Positions 24,051 to 33,668 of a DNA stretch of 64,000 nt are shown one piece after another. The stretch is from Mycetocola reblochoni REB411 (GTDB lineage: Bacteria > Actinomycetota > Actinomycetes > Actinomycetales > Microbacteriaceae): the NCBI RefSeq assembly GCF_900163835.1, contig NZ_FUKR01000006.1, positions 62,001 through 126,000 of the forward strand, in the 5' to 3' direction. Each line of letters opens with the position of its first letter. The stretch's first letter is position 1. The notes under the pieces were generated by a model. The model searched no databases and was not told where the DNA came from. It was given only the letters and a program-made list of their open reading frames with translations. The position numbers and the translations under genes were made by a program.

Positions 24051-25480
24051 TGACCGTCACCGTCGCCCCCACCCGGCTCGCCGACATGATCGGCGACACC
24101 CCCTGGGCATCACCCGTCTACGCCGACCTGGCCGCACGCGTTCGACGGCTCATCGTCGACGGCCGGCTCAGCCACGGCGACCGCCTGCCGGGCGAGCGCG
24201 CCCTCGCCGAACGCCTGGGGCTGAGCAGGACCACGGTGACGACCGCCTACGAGCGCCTCCGCGAGACCGGGCTGCTGACCTCGCTCCGCGGCTCGGGGAG
24301 CACCGTCAACCTGCCGTTCGGCCACGCCGTCGGCAGCGCTCTGGTGGAGGCGCCGGACGGGATGATCTCGATGACGCACGCCGCCCCTCCCGCCCCCGCG
24401 GGCCTCGGCGCGGCGTACGAGCGCGCGCTGTCCGCGATGCCGAGCGTGCTGACGACGGCGGGCTACCTCCCCGACGGCCTGCCCGCGCTCACTGAGCGGC
24501 TGGCTGCCCGGCTGACCGCCCAGGGGCTGCCGACCGACCCCGACCAGGTCCTGGTGACCTCCGGCGCGCAGAGCGCCCTCGCGGTCGCCGCCCGCTGGGC
24601 GCTCGGCCGAGGCGACCGGGTCCTCGTCGAGGCGTTCGTCTACCCGCATCTGCTCGACGTGCTCCGCGGCGCGGGCGCCCGCGTCTCCGCGATCCCCCAC
24701 GGCGACAGCCCCTGGGACGCCGACGCCGTCGAGGCCCGGCTGGCCGGAGCGGAGCACCGCGCGGCGTTCCTCACCCCCGACTTCCACAACCCGACGGGCG
24801 AGCTGCTCGACGCCCCCGGCCGCGAGCGGCTCGCCGAGCTGCTGCGCCGCCACGCGGTCCAGCCGGTCATCGACGAGACCCTCCGCGACGTCGTCCTCGA
24901 CGACGGGCCGGTTCCACCGTCGTACGCGCGCTACGACGAGCGCACCGTGCTCGTCGGCTCGGCGGCGAAGTCCGTCTGGGGCGGACTTCGCGTCGGCTGG
25001 ATCCGGGCCCCGAGAGGCGTCAGGTCGGAGCTCGTGCACGCCAGGATGGCCCACGACCTCGGCGCGGCCCCGTTCGAGCAGCTCGTCCTCGCCGAGGTCA
25101 TCGACGCCGGCGACGAGGTGTTCGCGGCCAGCCGGAGCGTGCTCGGGCGCAACAGGGACGCCCTGCGCCTGGCACTGGACGAGCTGATGCCCGCGCTCGA
25201 GGTCCCGCGCCCGCGCGGCGGCCTCAACCTGTGGTCGCGACTGCCGTCGCCCGACTCGACCCGGTTCTGCGCCGCCGCGGCCGCACACGGGGTGGGACTC
25301 GTCCCCGGGCCGCGTTTCGCGGCCGCAGGTGGTCAGCGCAGCGAACGGTACGTCCGGCTCCCCTACGGTCAGTCGCCCGAGGTCCTGCGCGATGCGGTAA
25401 GCCGCCTCGCCGCGGCGTGGGACGACCTCGCGGCTTCGGGCGCCGGCCGGGCCGACCGGACGGCGGAGCTCCTGGTCTGA
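24050..25480 (+). CDS. MocR-type transcription regulator (GntR helix-turn-helix plus aminotransferase domain)
   Basis: 476 residues. The N-terminal winged helix (about 15-85) has G-D-R-L-P-G-E-R-A-L-A-E-R-L-G-L-S-R-T-T-V. The rest is a fold-type I aminotransferase domain with a PLP lysine at about K307 (G-S-A-A-K-S-V-W) and the substrate-binding arginine region near the end. It probably senses PLP or an amino compound and controls itself and the divergent YczE gene; that relation is known for this pairing, while the effector here is unknown. ATG 24050 is chosen; the GTG at 24041 would precede it by three codons. Confidence 0.9.
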   Translation: MTVTVAPTRLADMIGDTPWASPVYADLAARVRRLIVDGRLSHGDRLPGERALAERLGLSRTTVTTAYERLRETGLLTSLRGSGSTVNLPFGHAVGSALVEAPDGMISMTHAAPPAPAGLGAAYERALSAMPSVLTTAGYLPDGLPALTERLAARLTAQGLPTDPDQVLVTSGAQSALAVAARWALGRGDRVLVEAFVYPHLLDVLRGAGARVSAIPHGDSPWDADAVEARLAGAEHRAAFLTPDFHNPTGELLDAPGRERLAELLRRHAVQPVIDETLRDVVLDDGPVPPSYARYDERTVLVGSAAKSVWGGLRVGWIRAPRGVRSELVHARMAHDLGAAPFEQLVLAEVIDAGDEVFAASRSVLGRNRDALRLALDELMPALEVPRPRGGLNLWSRLPSPDSTRFCAAAAAHGVGLVPGPRFAAAGGQRSERYVRLPYGQSPEVLRDAVSRLAAAWDDLAASGAGRADRTAELLV

Positions 25481-25516
25481 TCCGGCATCCGCCGCCACAT
25501 CGGGGCGACGGTGCGC

Positions 25517-25742
25517 TAGACTCGGCCGAGACAGGGGTTCGCCCCTGCGCGTCGTAGAACGCATCACACCGGTCACGCACCGGCCCACCCGACAGCCCGG
25601 GGCTCCCCCGGCAGGTTCACCCCACTCGGGCGATGACTTTTCATACGGCGAACGGATGCGTCACCCGACGCCTTCGCCATCCTCCCGCACTCACCCGCGC
25701 ACCGCGCGGTCGCTGCTCGTGCGGTCCTGCCAGAAAGGCACC
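25517..25742 (+). promoter_or_regulatory. promoter and long 5' leader of the DEAD-box helicase gene
   Basis: TAGACT at 25517-25522 is the likely -10 element. The transcript would then begin near 25529 with a hairpin CAGGGG-TTCG-CCCCTG (25532-25547), leaving a leader of about 214 nt that has no convincing ORF. Long structured leaders are known for cold-shock helicase genes. Confidence 0.45.
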
Positions 25743-27284
25743 ATGACAACCGCAACCTTCTCCTCCCTCGGCGTCCCCGCCCCCATCGAGCGCGTGCTCG
25801 TGGCAGCGGGCAAGACCGAGCCGTTCCCCATCCAGGCCGACACCCTCCCCGACACCCTCGCCGGACGCGACGTCCTCGGCCGCGGAAAGACGGGCTCGGG
25901 CAAGACCCTGGCCTTCTCCATCCCGCTGGCCGCGCGCCTGGGCACGGAGCTCGCCGGCGGCGCCCGCCGCCCCGGGCGCCCCGTCGGTCTCATCCTCGCC
26001 CCGACCCGCGAGCTGGCCACCCAGATCGACGCGGTCCTCGCGCCGCTGGCCGCGGCCTACGACCTGACCACGACGACGATCTTCGGCGGCGTCAGCCAGA
26101 ACCGCCAGGTCGAGGCGCTGCGCCGCGGCGTCGACATCGTCGTGGCGTGCCCCGGCCGCCTCGAGGACCTCATGAAGCAGGGCCACGTGCGCCTGGACGC
26201 GGTCGAGATGACCGTGCTCGATGAGGCCGACCACATGGCCGACCTCGGCTTCCTCCCCGTCGTCACGCGGATCCTGTCGGCCACGCCGGAGAACGGGCAG
26301 CGCCTGCTGTTCTCCGCCACGCTGGACAACGGTGTGGACAAGCTCGTCAAGCGCTTCCTCCACAACGAGGTGCTCCACTCGGTCGACGAGGCCAACTCCC
26401 CCGTCGCCGCGATGACCCACCACGTGTTCGAGACGCCGAGCGTCGAGGCCAAGAAGGACCTCGTCACCGCGCTGGCCCGCGGCACCGGCCGCCGGATCCT
26501 GTTCATGAGGACCAAGCACCACGCGAAGAAGCTCGCCAAGCAGTTGACCGCTCAGGGCATCCCCGCGGTCGACCTGCACGGCAACCTGTCGCAGGCGGCG
26601 CGCGACCGCAACCTCGCCGCGTTCGGCGACGGCTCGGTCAAGGTCCTCGTCGCCACCGACGTCGCCGCGCGCGGCGTGCACGTCGACGACGTCGAGCTGG
26701 TCATCCACGTCGACCCGCCCATGGAGCACAAGGCGTACCTGCACCGCTCCGGCCGCACGGCGCGCGCGGGAAGCGACGGCGACGTCGTCACCCTGTGCCT
26801 GCCGACGCAGCGGGACGACCTGAACAAGCTGCTGCGCAAGGCCAAGATCACCGTCACCCCCGTGGCCGTGACCGCCGACTCGCCCGCCGTGGCCGAGCTC
26901 GTCGGCGAGGTCGCCGCGTACGTCAAGCCCGCGCCCATCGAGCACGCCCAGCAGCAGAGGCAGAGCGCCGCCGGGTCCCAGGGGCGCAACGCCCAGCGCA
27001 AGCGCCAGGCGCGCGGCGAGGCCGGCGACGGGCAGCGCCAGTCCTCCGGCGGACGTCGGGGCGGCCGGAGCGCCCAGGGCGGCTCGGGCGCAACCACGCA
27101 GTCGTCCGGCGGCGGGCGCGGCAGGGGCGGCTCCGGCCGTTCCGACGTCGCCCCCTCCTCGCGACGCGGCGGTGCGCAGGGCGGCCGGTCCACCTCGGGG
27201 GGATCCGCCGTCAGGCACAGCACCAGCTCGGCGGCCCCCGCCGGCGGCGAGCGCCGTCACCGCAGGGCGTCGAGCGCGCGCTGA
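25743..27284 (+). CDS. DEAD-box ATP-dependent RNA helicase
   Basis: 513 residues. Helicase motifs in order: Q-motif region (P-F-P-I-Q-A), G-S-G-K-T (Walker A), P-T-R-E-L-A, D-E-A-D (Walker B), S-A-T, and H-R-S-G-R-T-A-R-A-G in the second RecA lobe. The last 130 residues are a Gly/Arg/Ser/Gln-rich disordered tail, typical of RhlE/CsdA-like RNA-binding helicases. Start ATG 25743 follows an AAAGG site. It probably unwinds structured RNA for ribosome assembly or cold adaptation; the long leader fits cold regulation (inference). Monocistronic, ended by a strong hairpin. Confidence 0.92.
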   Translation: MTTATFSSLGVPAPIERVLVAAGKTEPFPIQADTLPDTLAGRDVLGRGKTGSGKTLAFSIPLAARLGTELAGGARRPGRPVGLILAPTRELATQIDAVLAPLAAAYDLTTTTIFGGVSQNRQVEALRRGVDIVVACPGRLEDLMKQGHVRLDAVEMTVLDEADHMADLGFLPVVTRILSATPENGQRLLFSATLDNGVDKLVKRFLHNEVLHSVDEANSPVAAMTHHVFETPSVEAKKDLVTALARGTGRRILFMRTKHHAKKLAKQLTAQGIPAVDLHGNLSQAARDRNLAAFGDGSVKVLVATDVAARGVHVDDVELVIHVDPPMEHKAYLHRSGRTARAGSDGDVVTLCLPTQRDDLNKLLRKAKITVTPVAVTADSPAVAELVGEVAAYVKPAPIEHAQQQRQSAAGSQGRNAQRKRQARGEAGDGQRQSSGGRRGGRSAQGGSGATTQSSGGGRGRGGSGRSDVAPSSRRGGAQGGRSTSGGSAVRHSTSSAAPAGGERRHRRASSAR

Positions 27285-27301
27285 CCGTCTGAACACGCCA
27301 C

Positions 27302-27336
27302 GAGGGGGCGGGGGGCGTTCCGCTCCCCGCCCCCTC
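27302..27336. terminator. terminator between helicase and NUDIX genes
   Basis: GAGGGGGCGGGG and its complement (27302-27313, 27325-27336) in the gap between two convergent genes. Confidence 0.8.
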
Positions 27337-27393
27337 GTCGTGTCCTGCCGTCGTGTCCTGGCCACGGCGGACGCCGACTCGGCGTCCTCGAGG

Positions 27394-27960
27394 CTAGAGC
27401 CGGCCGAGCGAGGACACCAGCGCCTTCAGCAGCGCGCCGCGGCCGCCCTCCATGTCGTCGACGATGTCGGATGAGGCGGCCTCCTCCGGGGGCATCCAGG
27501 TGATCTCGAGAGCGTCCTGGCGTGGCTCGCACGTCCCCGTCACCGGCACGACGAATACGAGCGAGACGGCGTGCTGCCGCTCGTCCGTGTACGGGCCCAT
27601 CCCGGGGATGGGGAAGTACTCGGCGACCTGGAACGGCACCGGCGACGCAGGGAGCAGGGGGAAGGCCATGGGGCCGAGGTCCTTCTCGAGGTGGCGGAAC
27701 AGCGCCTCACGAACCGTCTCGCCGTACAGCACTCGGCCGGACACGATCGTCCTGGTCATCTCGCCGAGGGCCGTCGCCCGCAGGAGAACGCCGATCTCTG
27801 TGACCACACCGAGGCCGTCGACGCGGACGGGGATGGCCTCGACGTAGAGCAGGGGCAGGCGCTCACGCACCCGTGCGAGCTCGATGTCGCTCAGCCACGC
27901 CGGGTTGGGCGTCTCGCCGGGCTCGGGGATCGGCTCGGGGTCCGGGGTGCGCACGCTCAT
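27394..27960 (-). CDS. NUDIX hydrolase-family protein (DUF4916 type)
   Basis: 188 residues. Conserved parts include N-P-A-W-L-S near the N-terminus, R-V-L-Y-G-E-T-V-R-E-A-L-F-R-H-L-E-K-D-L-G in place of a full NUDIX box, and a V-S-L-V-F-V-V-P-V-T-G strand. The usual R-E-x-x-E-E metal helix is reduced (R-E-A-L-F-R-H-L), so hydrolase activity is doubtful. Actinobacterial members have no known substrate. TATGAA ends 6 nt before ATG 27960, so it is probably leaderless, and the gene is divergent from the esterase gene. Confidence 0.82.
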   Translation of the reverse strand: MSVRTPDPEPIPEPGETPNPAWLSDIELARVRERLPLLYVEAIPVRVDGLGVVTEIGVLLRATALGEMTRTIVSGRVLYGETVREALFRHLEKDLGPMAFPLLPASPVPFQVAEYFPIPGMGPYTDERQHAVSLVFVVPVTGTCEPRQDALEITWMPPEEAASSDIVDDMEGGRGALLKALVSSLGRL

Positions 27961-28054
27961 GCTCCATTCATACCGTCTGCCGGGCGCCCCGTCACCTCTC
28001 GGTGGTGTCGGGGGCTGCGTCTACGCTGGAGTTGTCCGCCATCCGAGGAGTGCC

Positions 28055-28705
28055 ATGAGTGTTGCCATCGACGACAGCGTCACCGTGTGGTCGGCCGCGC
28101 CGTCCGACCGGGCGGGCGCCGACCTCCTGGTGCTCCTGCACGGCTACGGCTCGAACGAGGGTGACCTCATCGGTCTCGCCCCCTCGCTTCCCGCCGGGCT
28201 CGTCCTCGCGTCGCTCCGGGCGCCGGTGACGGCGCAGTGGCCGGTCGACGGCCATGCCTGGTTCCCCCTCGACGACCCCGGCAGCCCGCGCGCCGATGCC
28301 GTCGACGACGCCGCCCGCGCCGTGCTCGCCTGGCTCGACGCGGTCGAGGCGGAGGGCCGGTTCCGCAGCGTCGGGCTGCTCGGTTTCTCCCAGGGCGGCG
28401 CCACCGCCCTCCAACTGCTGAGACACGCCCCCTCCCGGTTCCGCTACGCCGTCAACCTCGCCGGATTCGTCGCGCAGGGCGCGCACGACGGCGACGACGA
28501 GCTCGCGGAGCTGCGCCCCGCCGTCTTCTGGGGCCGCGGCAGCGCGGACGAGGTGATCTCGCCCGCCGCCATCCTGCGGACGACCGACTGGCTGCCGGGC
28601 CACAGCACGCTGAGCGGACGCATCTACGAGGGCCTCGCCCACGCCGTGTCGGCGCAGGAGCTCGCCGACGTCTCGGCGTTCGTCGACAAGCAGCTCGGCG
28701 CCTGA
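28055..28705 (+). CDS. phospholipase/carboxylesterase-family alpha/beta hydrolase
   Basis: 216 residues. Nucleophile elbow G-F-S-Q-G-G (about residue 111), oxyanion region L-L-H-G-Y-G-S-N-E near the start, a conserved acidic residue in W-G-R-G-S-A-D-E-V, and the final His in E-G-L-A-H-A-V. It is therefore a complete catalytic triad of the small carboxylesterase/acyl-thioesterase family. Start ATG 28055 has GAGGAG upstream. The lhr gene begins 3 nt after its stop, so the two are cotranscribed; a functional link is not obvious. Confidence 0.88.
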   Translation: MSVAIDDSVTVWSAAPSDRAGADLLVLLHGYGSNEGDLIGLAPSLPAGLVLASLRAPVTAQWPVDGHAWFPLDDPGSPRADAVDDAARAVLAWLDAVEAEGRFRSVGLLGFSQGGATALQLLRHAPSRFRYAVNLAGFVAQGAHDGDDELAELRPAVFWGRGSADEVISPAAILRTTDWLPGHSTLSGRIYEGLAHAVSAQELADVSAFVDKQLGA

Positions 28706-28708
28706 CCG

Positions 28709-31700
28709 GTGGCCCGCACCGAGCACGACGACCACGAGGACGAGACCGGCGTCGAGCATGACGACGAGAGCGATCCCGTCGACGCGATCGCGCGGGGCGC
28801 CACCCCCACGGGGCCGGACGATGAGCCGTCCGCGGCGGGGGCACTGAGCACGCGCTTCAGCGCAGCGACGCGACGCTGGTTCACGGGGGTGTTCGCCGCC
28901 CCGACCGCGGTCCAGACCGCAGCCTGGGCCGCCATCGCCCGAGCCGAGCACGCCCTCATCATCGCCCCGACCGGGTCGGGGAAGACGCTCTCGGCGTTCC
29001 TCTGGTCGATCGACCGGCTCATCTCCGAGCCGAGGGGCGGGGCACGGGGCACCCGGGTGCTCTACATCTCCCCGCTGAAGGCCCTCGGCGTCGACGTCGA
29101 ACGCAACCTGCACGCACCGTTGGCGGGGATCACGGCCGCCGCCGCTGTCGCCGGCGAGCACGCGGAACAGGTCACCATCGGCGTGCGCTCCGGCGACACG
29201 ACCGCCGCGCAGAGGCGCGCCCTGCTGTCGAGCCCGCCGGACATCCTCATCACCACCCCCGAGTCGCTGTACCTGATGCTGACGAGTGCGGCGAGGGACA
29301 CCCTCCGCTCCGTCGACACCGTCATCATCGACGAGATCCACGCCATCGCCGCCAGCAAGCGCGGCGCCCACCTGGCCGTCTCCCTCGAGCGTCTCGACGC
29401 CCTGCTCGCGGCGCCCGCCCAGCGCATCGGGCTCTCGGCGACGGTGCGCCCGGCCGAGGAGGTCGCCCGTTTCCTCGGCGGCGCCGCCCCCGTGACGATC
29501 GTCAACCCCGCCGCGAGCAAACGCTTCCAGCTGAGCGTCACCGTCCCCGTGGCCGACATGACCAGCCCCGGCCCGGCCCCCGGCGCCCCGCGCGACGAGG
29601 ACGGCGGAGCCCCCGACGCGCTCTGGCCGCACATCGAGGAGTCCATCGTCGACCGTGTTCTCGCGCACCGGTCGACCATCGTGTTCGCCAACTCGCGTCG
29701 GCTGGCGGAGCGGCTGACCGCCCGGATGAACGAGATCTACGAGCGCCGCGTGCTCGGCCCCGCCGACCCCGTCAGGGGCGGCCGGCCTCCGGCCGAGGTG
29801 CTCGGAAGCGGTCAGACGGGGCCGCAGAGGGACGACGCTCCCGTCCTCGCGCTCGCCCACCACGGCTCGGTGTCCAAGGAGCGCCGCGCGGCGATCGAGG
29901 AGGCGCTCAAGTCGGGCCAGCTGCGCTGCGTCGTGGCGACGTCGAGCCTCGAGCTCGGCATCGACATGGGCGATGTGGACCTCGTCGTCCAGGTCGAGTC
30001 TCCGCCCTCCGTCGCCAGCGGCCTGCAACGGGTCGGACGCGCGGGTCACCAGGTCGGCGAGGTGTCGCGCGGTGCGCTGTACCCCAAGCACCGCGGCGAC
30101 GTCCTGCAGAGCGCCGTCGTGACTGAGCGGATGAGGGCCGGCCTGATCGAGGCGATCGCCGTGCCCCGCAACCCGCTCGACATCCTCGCGCAGCAGACGA
30201 TCGCTCACGCCGCGCTCGAGCCGGTCCCCGTCGACGCCTGGTTCGAGGCCGTCCGACGGAGCGCCCCGTTCCGGACCCTTCCGCGGAGCGCCTTCGACGC
30301 GACGCTCGAGCTGGTCAGCGGGCGCTACCCCTCTGAACGCTTCGGCGAGCTGCGTCCGCGACTGGTCTGGGACAGGGACGCGGGGACGCTCTCCCCGCGT
30401 CCGGGCGCCCAACGGCTCGCCGTGACCAGCGGGGGGACCATCCCCGACAGGGGGCAGTACGGCGTGTTCATGGTCGGTGACACGCAGCCGGCGGCGGACG
30501 GGCGCCCCTCGGCGGCGAGCGGGTCGGTCGAGCCGGCGGCGACGCACCGGGCCGAGCGGACGCGCACGGCCGGCGCCCGCGTCGGCGAGCTGGACGAGGA
30601 GATGGTCTACGAGTCCAGGGTCGGCGACGTCATCGCCCTCGGTGCGACCAGCTGGCGGATCCAGGAGATCACCTTCGACCGGGTGCTCGTCACGCCCGCG
30701 TTCGGCCAGCCCGGCCGCCTGCCGTTCTGGAAGGGCGACGCGATCGGCAGGCCGGCCGAGCTCGGCCGGGCGCTCGGCGCGTTCACCCGCGAGCTGGACG
30801 CCGCCGACGGCGAGACGGCCGCGGCCCGGCTCGACGCGATCGGGCTCGACGGCTTCGCCGCGCAGAACCTGCTCGGCTACATCGCGGAGCAGCGCGAGGC
30901 CACCGGCCGCGTCCCGAGCGACCGGATGCTCGTCCTCGAGCGCAGCCGCGACGAGCTCGGCGACTGGCGGCTGCTGCTGCACTCGCCGTACGGCCTCCGC
31001 GTGCACGCCCCGTGGGCCCTGGCCGTGGGGGCGCGGATCGAGGAGCGCTTCGGGGTCGAGGCCTCGGCCGTGGCCGGGGACGACGGCATCATCGTCCGCC
31101 TGCCCGACACCGACGCCGAGCTGCCCGGCGCGGAGCTGTTCGTGTTCGACGAGGACGAGCTCGAGCGGCTGGTCACCGAGCGGGTCGGCGGGTCAGCGCT
31201 GTTCGCGTCCCGGTTCAGGGAGTGCGCGGCCAGGGCGCTCCTGCTGCCGACCCTCGCTCCGGGCAAGCGGTCCCCGCTGTGGCAGCAGCGGCAGCGTTCG
31301 GCCCAGCTCCTCGATGTGGCGCGCGACCACCCGCAGTTCCCGATCACGCTCGAGGCGGTCAGGGAGTGCCTGCAGGACGTCTACGAGCTTCCGGCCCTGC
31401 TCGATCTGGCCAGGCGCATCAACGCACGCTCCGTGCAGATCGTCACGACGACCACGCAGACCCCGTCCCCGTTCGCCCGGAGCATGCTGTTCGGCTACGT
31501 CGGGGAGTTCATGTACGAGGGCGACAGCCCGCTGGCGGAGCGCAAGGCCGCGGCTCTGGCGCTGGACAACTCGCTCCTCGCGGAGCTGCTCGGCACCGTC
31601 GAGCTCAGCGACCTGCTCGACGCAGACGTGATCCTCCGGACCGAGGCGGAGCTGCAGCGAACGGCGCCGGATCGTCGCCTGCGCGGCGTCGAGGGGGCGG

Positions 31701-33562
31701 CCGACCTGCTCCGGCTGCTCGGCCCGCTCAGCGCAGGCGAGCTCGCCCTCCGACTGCGGGCGGACGAAGCGGCCGACAGCGCGCCCGGCGCGAGCCCCGA
31801 CGGGGACCGGACCACAGACCAGGCCGGAGGGGCGCTGCGACCGGAGCAGGCGGAGGCGCTGGCCGAACAGCTCGCCACCGCGCGCAGGGCGATCCGTCTC
31901 CCCGTCGCCGGCGAGGCACGCTGGGCCGCGATCGAGGACGCGGGCAGACTCCGCGACGCACTCGGTGTGCCGCTGCCGATCGGGATCCCCCGTGCCTTCA
32001 CGGAGGTCACCGACTCGGCGCTCGCCGAGCTCCTCACCCGCTTCGCGAGGAGCCACGGACCGTTCACCACGGCGGCCGCCTCGGCCGCGTTCGGGCTCGG
32101 CACGGCCGCGGTGCATGCGGCGCTGTCCTCCCTGGCCGCCGACGGGGTGGTCACGACGGCACGGTTCCTGCCCGACGTCCCCGCTCCGCGCACGCCGGAC
32201 GAGTCGCAGTGGTGCGACGTCAGGGTGCTCCGTCGCCTCCGGATGCGGTCGCTCGCTGCGCTCCGCCAGCAGGTCGAGGCGGTGTCCCCCGCAGCGTTCG
32301 CCCGGTTCCTCCCACGCTGGCAGGGCGTCGGGGGGCAGCTGCGCGGTGTCGACGGCGTGCTGAGGGCGATCGAGCAGCTGAGCGGCGCGAGCGCGCCCGC
32401 GAGCGCCTGGGAGTCGCTGATCCTGCCGCAGCGGGTCGCGGACTACTCGCCGGCGATGCTCGACGAGCTCACGGCCGCGGGCGAGGTGGTCTGGTCGGGG
32501 ACCGGGACCCTGTCCGGGCGCGACGGGCTCGTCGCCCTGCACCTGGCGGAGACCGCCCCGTTGACCCTGGCGGCACCGGACGGCCCCGACCCGAGCGCGC
32601 TCGGTGCCGAGGTCCTCGGTGTGCTCGCTCGAGGAGGCGGCTTCTTCCTCTCCCAGATCGCTCAGGCCCTCGACCGCCCGATCACGACCGCGCTGATCGA
32701 CGCGGTCTGGGACCTCTGCTGGTCCGGGCGCATCACCAACGACACGTTCGCGCCCGTCCGCACGCTGCTCAGCGGCAGGGGCGCACACCGGACGGCCTCG
32801 GCACCCGCGCGGGCCTCCGTGTACCGCGCGAGGGGGCTGAGGTCGGCCGCCGCGAGCGCGTCCACGCCGAGCCTCGCCGGACGCTGGTCCGTGCTGCCCG
32901 GGCTCGGCACGACGACGGAGCGGGCAGCAGCGACCGCTGAGGTCCTGCTCGACCGTTACGGCGTCGTCACCCGCGGCTCCGTCGTCGCCGAGGGGAAGCC
33001 GGGCGGTTTCGCCCTCAGCTACCGCGTTCTGAGCGAGTTCGAGGACACCGGACGCGTCCGCCGCGGGTACTTCATCGACGGTCTCGGCGCGGCCCAGTTC
33101 GCCAGCTCGGCTGCCGTCGACGAGCTCAGGTCGAGGGAGCGCCTCGACGAGGCAGACGACCGTGACGACAGCACTCTGCTGCTCGCGGCGACGGATCCGG
33201 CCAACCCCTACGGCGCGGCGCTCCCCTGGCCGAGCCGCGAGGATGAGGCCTCCCCCCACCGCCCGGCGCGCAAGGCGGGGGCGATGGTCGTACTGCGCGA
33301 TGGGCGCCTGGTGGCCTACCTCGAGCGTGGTGGCCGGACGCTGCTTCTGCTTAGCGATGACGAAGACGATGCGGAGCAGACGGCTCGCGTGATCTCCGGG
33401 GTCGTGACCGCGGGCAGCGTCGACCAGTTGACGATCGAGGTCGTCAACGGTGCGTTCGTCATCGGTCAGCCGTTCGCCTTCGCCCTTCGCCGGGCGGGGT
33501 TCTCGGAGACGCCGAAGGGCTTCCGGATCCGCCGCGGCTACGGTCGCGCCGCGTCACGCTAG
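28709..33562 (+). CDS. lhr: ATP-dependent helicase Lhr (large helicase-related)
   Basis: 1617 residues, the length of full Lhr proteins. Superfamily 2 motifs in the first 450 residues: P-T-G-S-G-K-T, D-E-I-H (Walker B), S-A-T, then the C-terminal RecA lobe with Q-R-V-G-R-A-G-H. The middle and C-terminal parts contain the winged helices and the large Lhr C-terminal domain. The family is a 3'-5' DNA helicase with a role in DNA repair in mycobacteria. GTG 28709 starts 3 nt after the esterase stop; an acidic N-terminal extension of about 45 residues precedes the helicase core. The stop codon lies in the first unit of a 17-bp tandem repeat. Confidence 0.95.
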   Translation: MARTEHDDHEDETGVEHDDESDPVDAIARGATPTGPDDEPSAAGALSTRFSAATRRWFTGVFAAPTAVQTAAWAAIARAEHALIIAPTGSGKTLSAFLWSIDRLISEPRGGARGTRVLYISPLKALGVDVERNLHAPLAGITAAAAVAGEHAEQVTIGVRSGDTTAAQRRALLSSPPDILITTPESLYLMLTSAARDTLRSVDTVIIDEIHAIAASKRGAHLAVSLERLDALLAAPAQRIGLSATVRPAEEVARFLGGAAPVTIVNPAASKRFQLSVTVPVADMTSPGPAPGAPRDEDGGAPDALWPHIEESIVDRVLAHRSTIVFANSRRLAERLTARMNEIYERRVLGPADPVRGGRPPAEVLGSGQTGPQRDDAPVLALAHHGSVSKERRAAIEEALKSGQLRCVVATSSLELGIDMGDVDLVVQVESPPSVASGLQRVGRAGHQVGEVSRGALYPKHRGDVLQSAVVTERMRAGLIEAIAVPRNPLDILAQQTIAHAALEPVPVDAWFEAVRRSAPFRTLPRSAFDATLELVSGRYPSERFGELRPRLVWDRDAGTLSPRPGAQRLAVTSGGTIPDRGQYGVFMVGDTQPAADGRPSAASGSVEPAATHRAERTRTAGARVGELDEEMVYESRVGDVIALGATSWRIQEITFDRVLVTPAFGQPGRLPFWKGDAIGRPAELGRALGAFTRELDAADGETAAARLDAIGLDGFAAQNLLGYIAEQREATGRVPSDRMLVLERSRDELGDWRLLLHSPYGLRVHAPWALAVGARIEERFGVEASAVAGDDGIIVRLPDTDAELPGAELFVFDEDELERLVTERVGGSALFASRFRECAARALLLPTLAPGKRSPLWQQRQRSAQLLDVARDHPQFPITLEAVRECLQDVYELPALLDLARRINARSVQIVTTTTQTPSPFARSMLFGYVGEFMYEGDSPLAERKAAALALDNSLLAELLGTVELSDLLDADVILRTEAELQRTAPDRRLRGVEGAADLLRLLGPLSAGELALRLRADEAADSAPGASPDGDRTTDQAGGALRPEQAEALAEQLATARRAIRLPVAGEARWAAIEDAGRLRDALGVPLPIGIPRAFTEVTDSALAELLTRFARSHGPFTTAAASAAFGLGTAAVHAALSSLAADGVVTTARFLPDVPAPRTPDESQWCDVRVLRRLRMRSLAALRQQVEAVSPAAFARFLPRWQGVGGQLRGVDGVLRAIEQLSGASAPASAWESLILPQRVADYSPAMLDELTAAGEVVWSGTGTLSGRDGLVALHLAETAPLTLAAPDGPDPSALGAEVLGVLARGGGFFLSQIAQALDRPITTALIDAVWDLCWSGRITNDTFAPVRTLLSGRGAHRTASAPARASVYRARGLRSAAASASTPSLAGRWSVLPGLGTTTERAAATAEVLLDRYGVVTRGSVVAEGKPGGFALSYRVLSEFEDTGRVRRGYFIDGLGAAQFASSAAVDELRSRERLDEADDRDDSTLLLAATDPANPYGAALPWPSREDEASPHRPARKAGAMVVLRDGRLVAYLERGGRTLLLLSDDEDDAEQTARVISGVVTAGSVDQLTIEVVNGAFVIGQPFAFALRRAGFSETPKGFRIRRGYGRAASR

Positions 33563-33622
33563 CCGCAGCGCCACGCTAGCCGCAGCGCCACGCTAGCCGC
33601 AGCGCCACGCCAGCCGCAGCGC
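33555..33622. repeat. tandem repeat, four 17-bp units
   Basis: Units CACGCTAGCCGCAGCGC at 33555-33571, 33572-33588 and 33589-33605, and a fourth at 33606-33622 with one change. The lhr stop TAG is in the first unit. It fills most of the gap between the convergent lhr and HAD genes, where no hairpin terminator is seen. Confidence 0.95.
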
Positions 33623-33668
33623 CACGGGCGGGCCGAGGCGTCCGCGACGTGAAGCGCCGGCGGCGGCG

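Noticed and set aside
27992-31006. 1004-codon frame antisense to lhr
   Set aside because: Shadow of lhr, with no recognisable domain.
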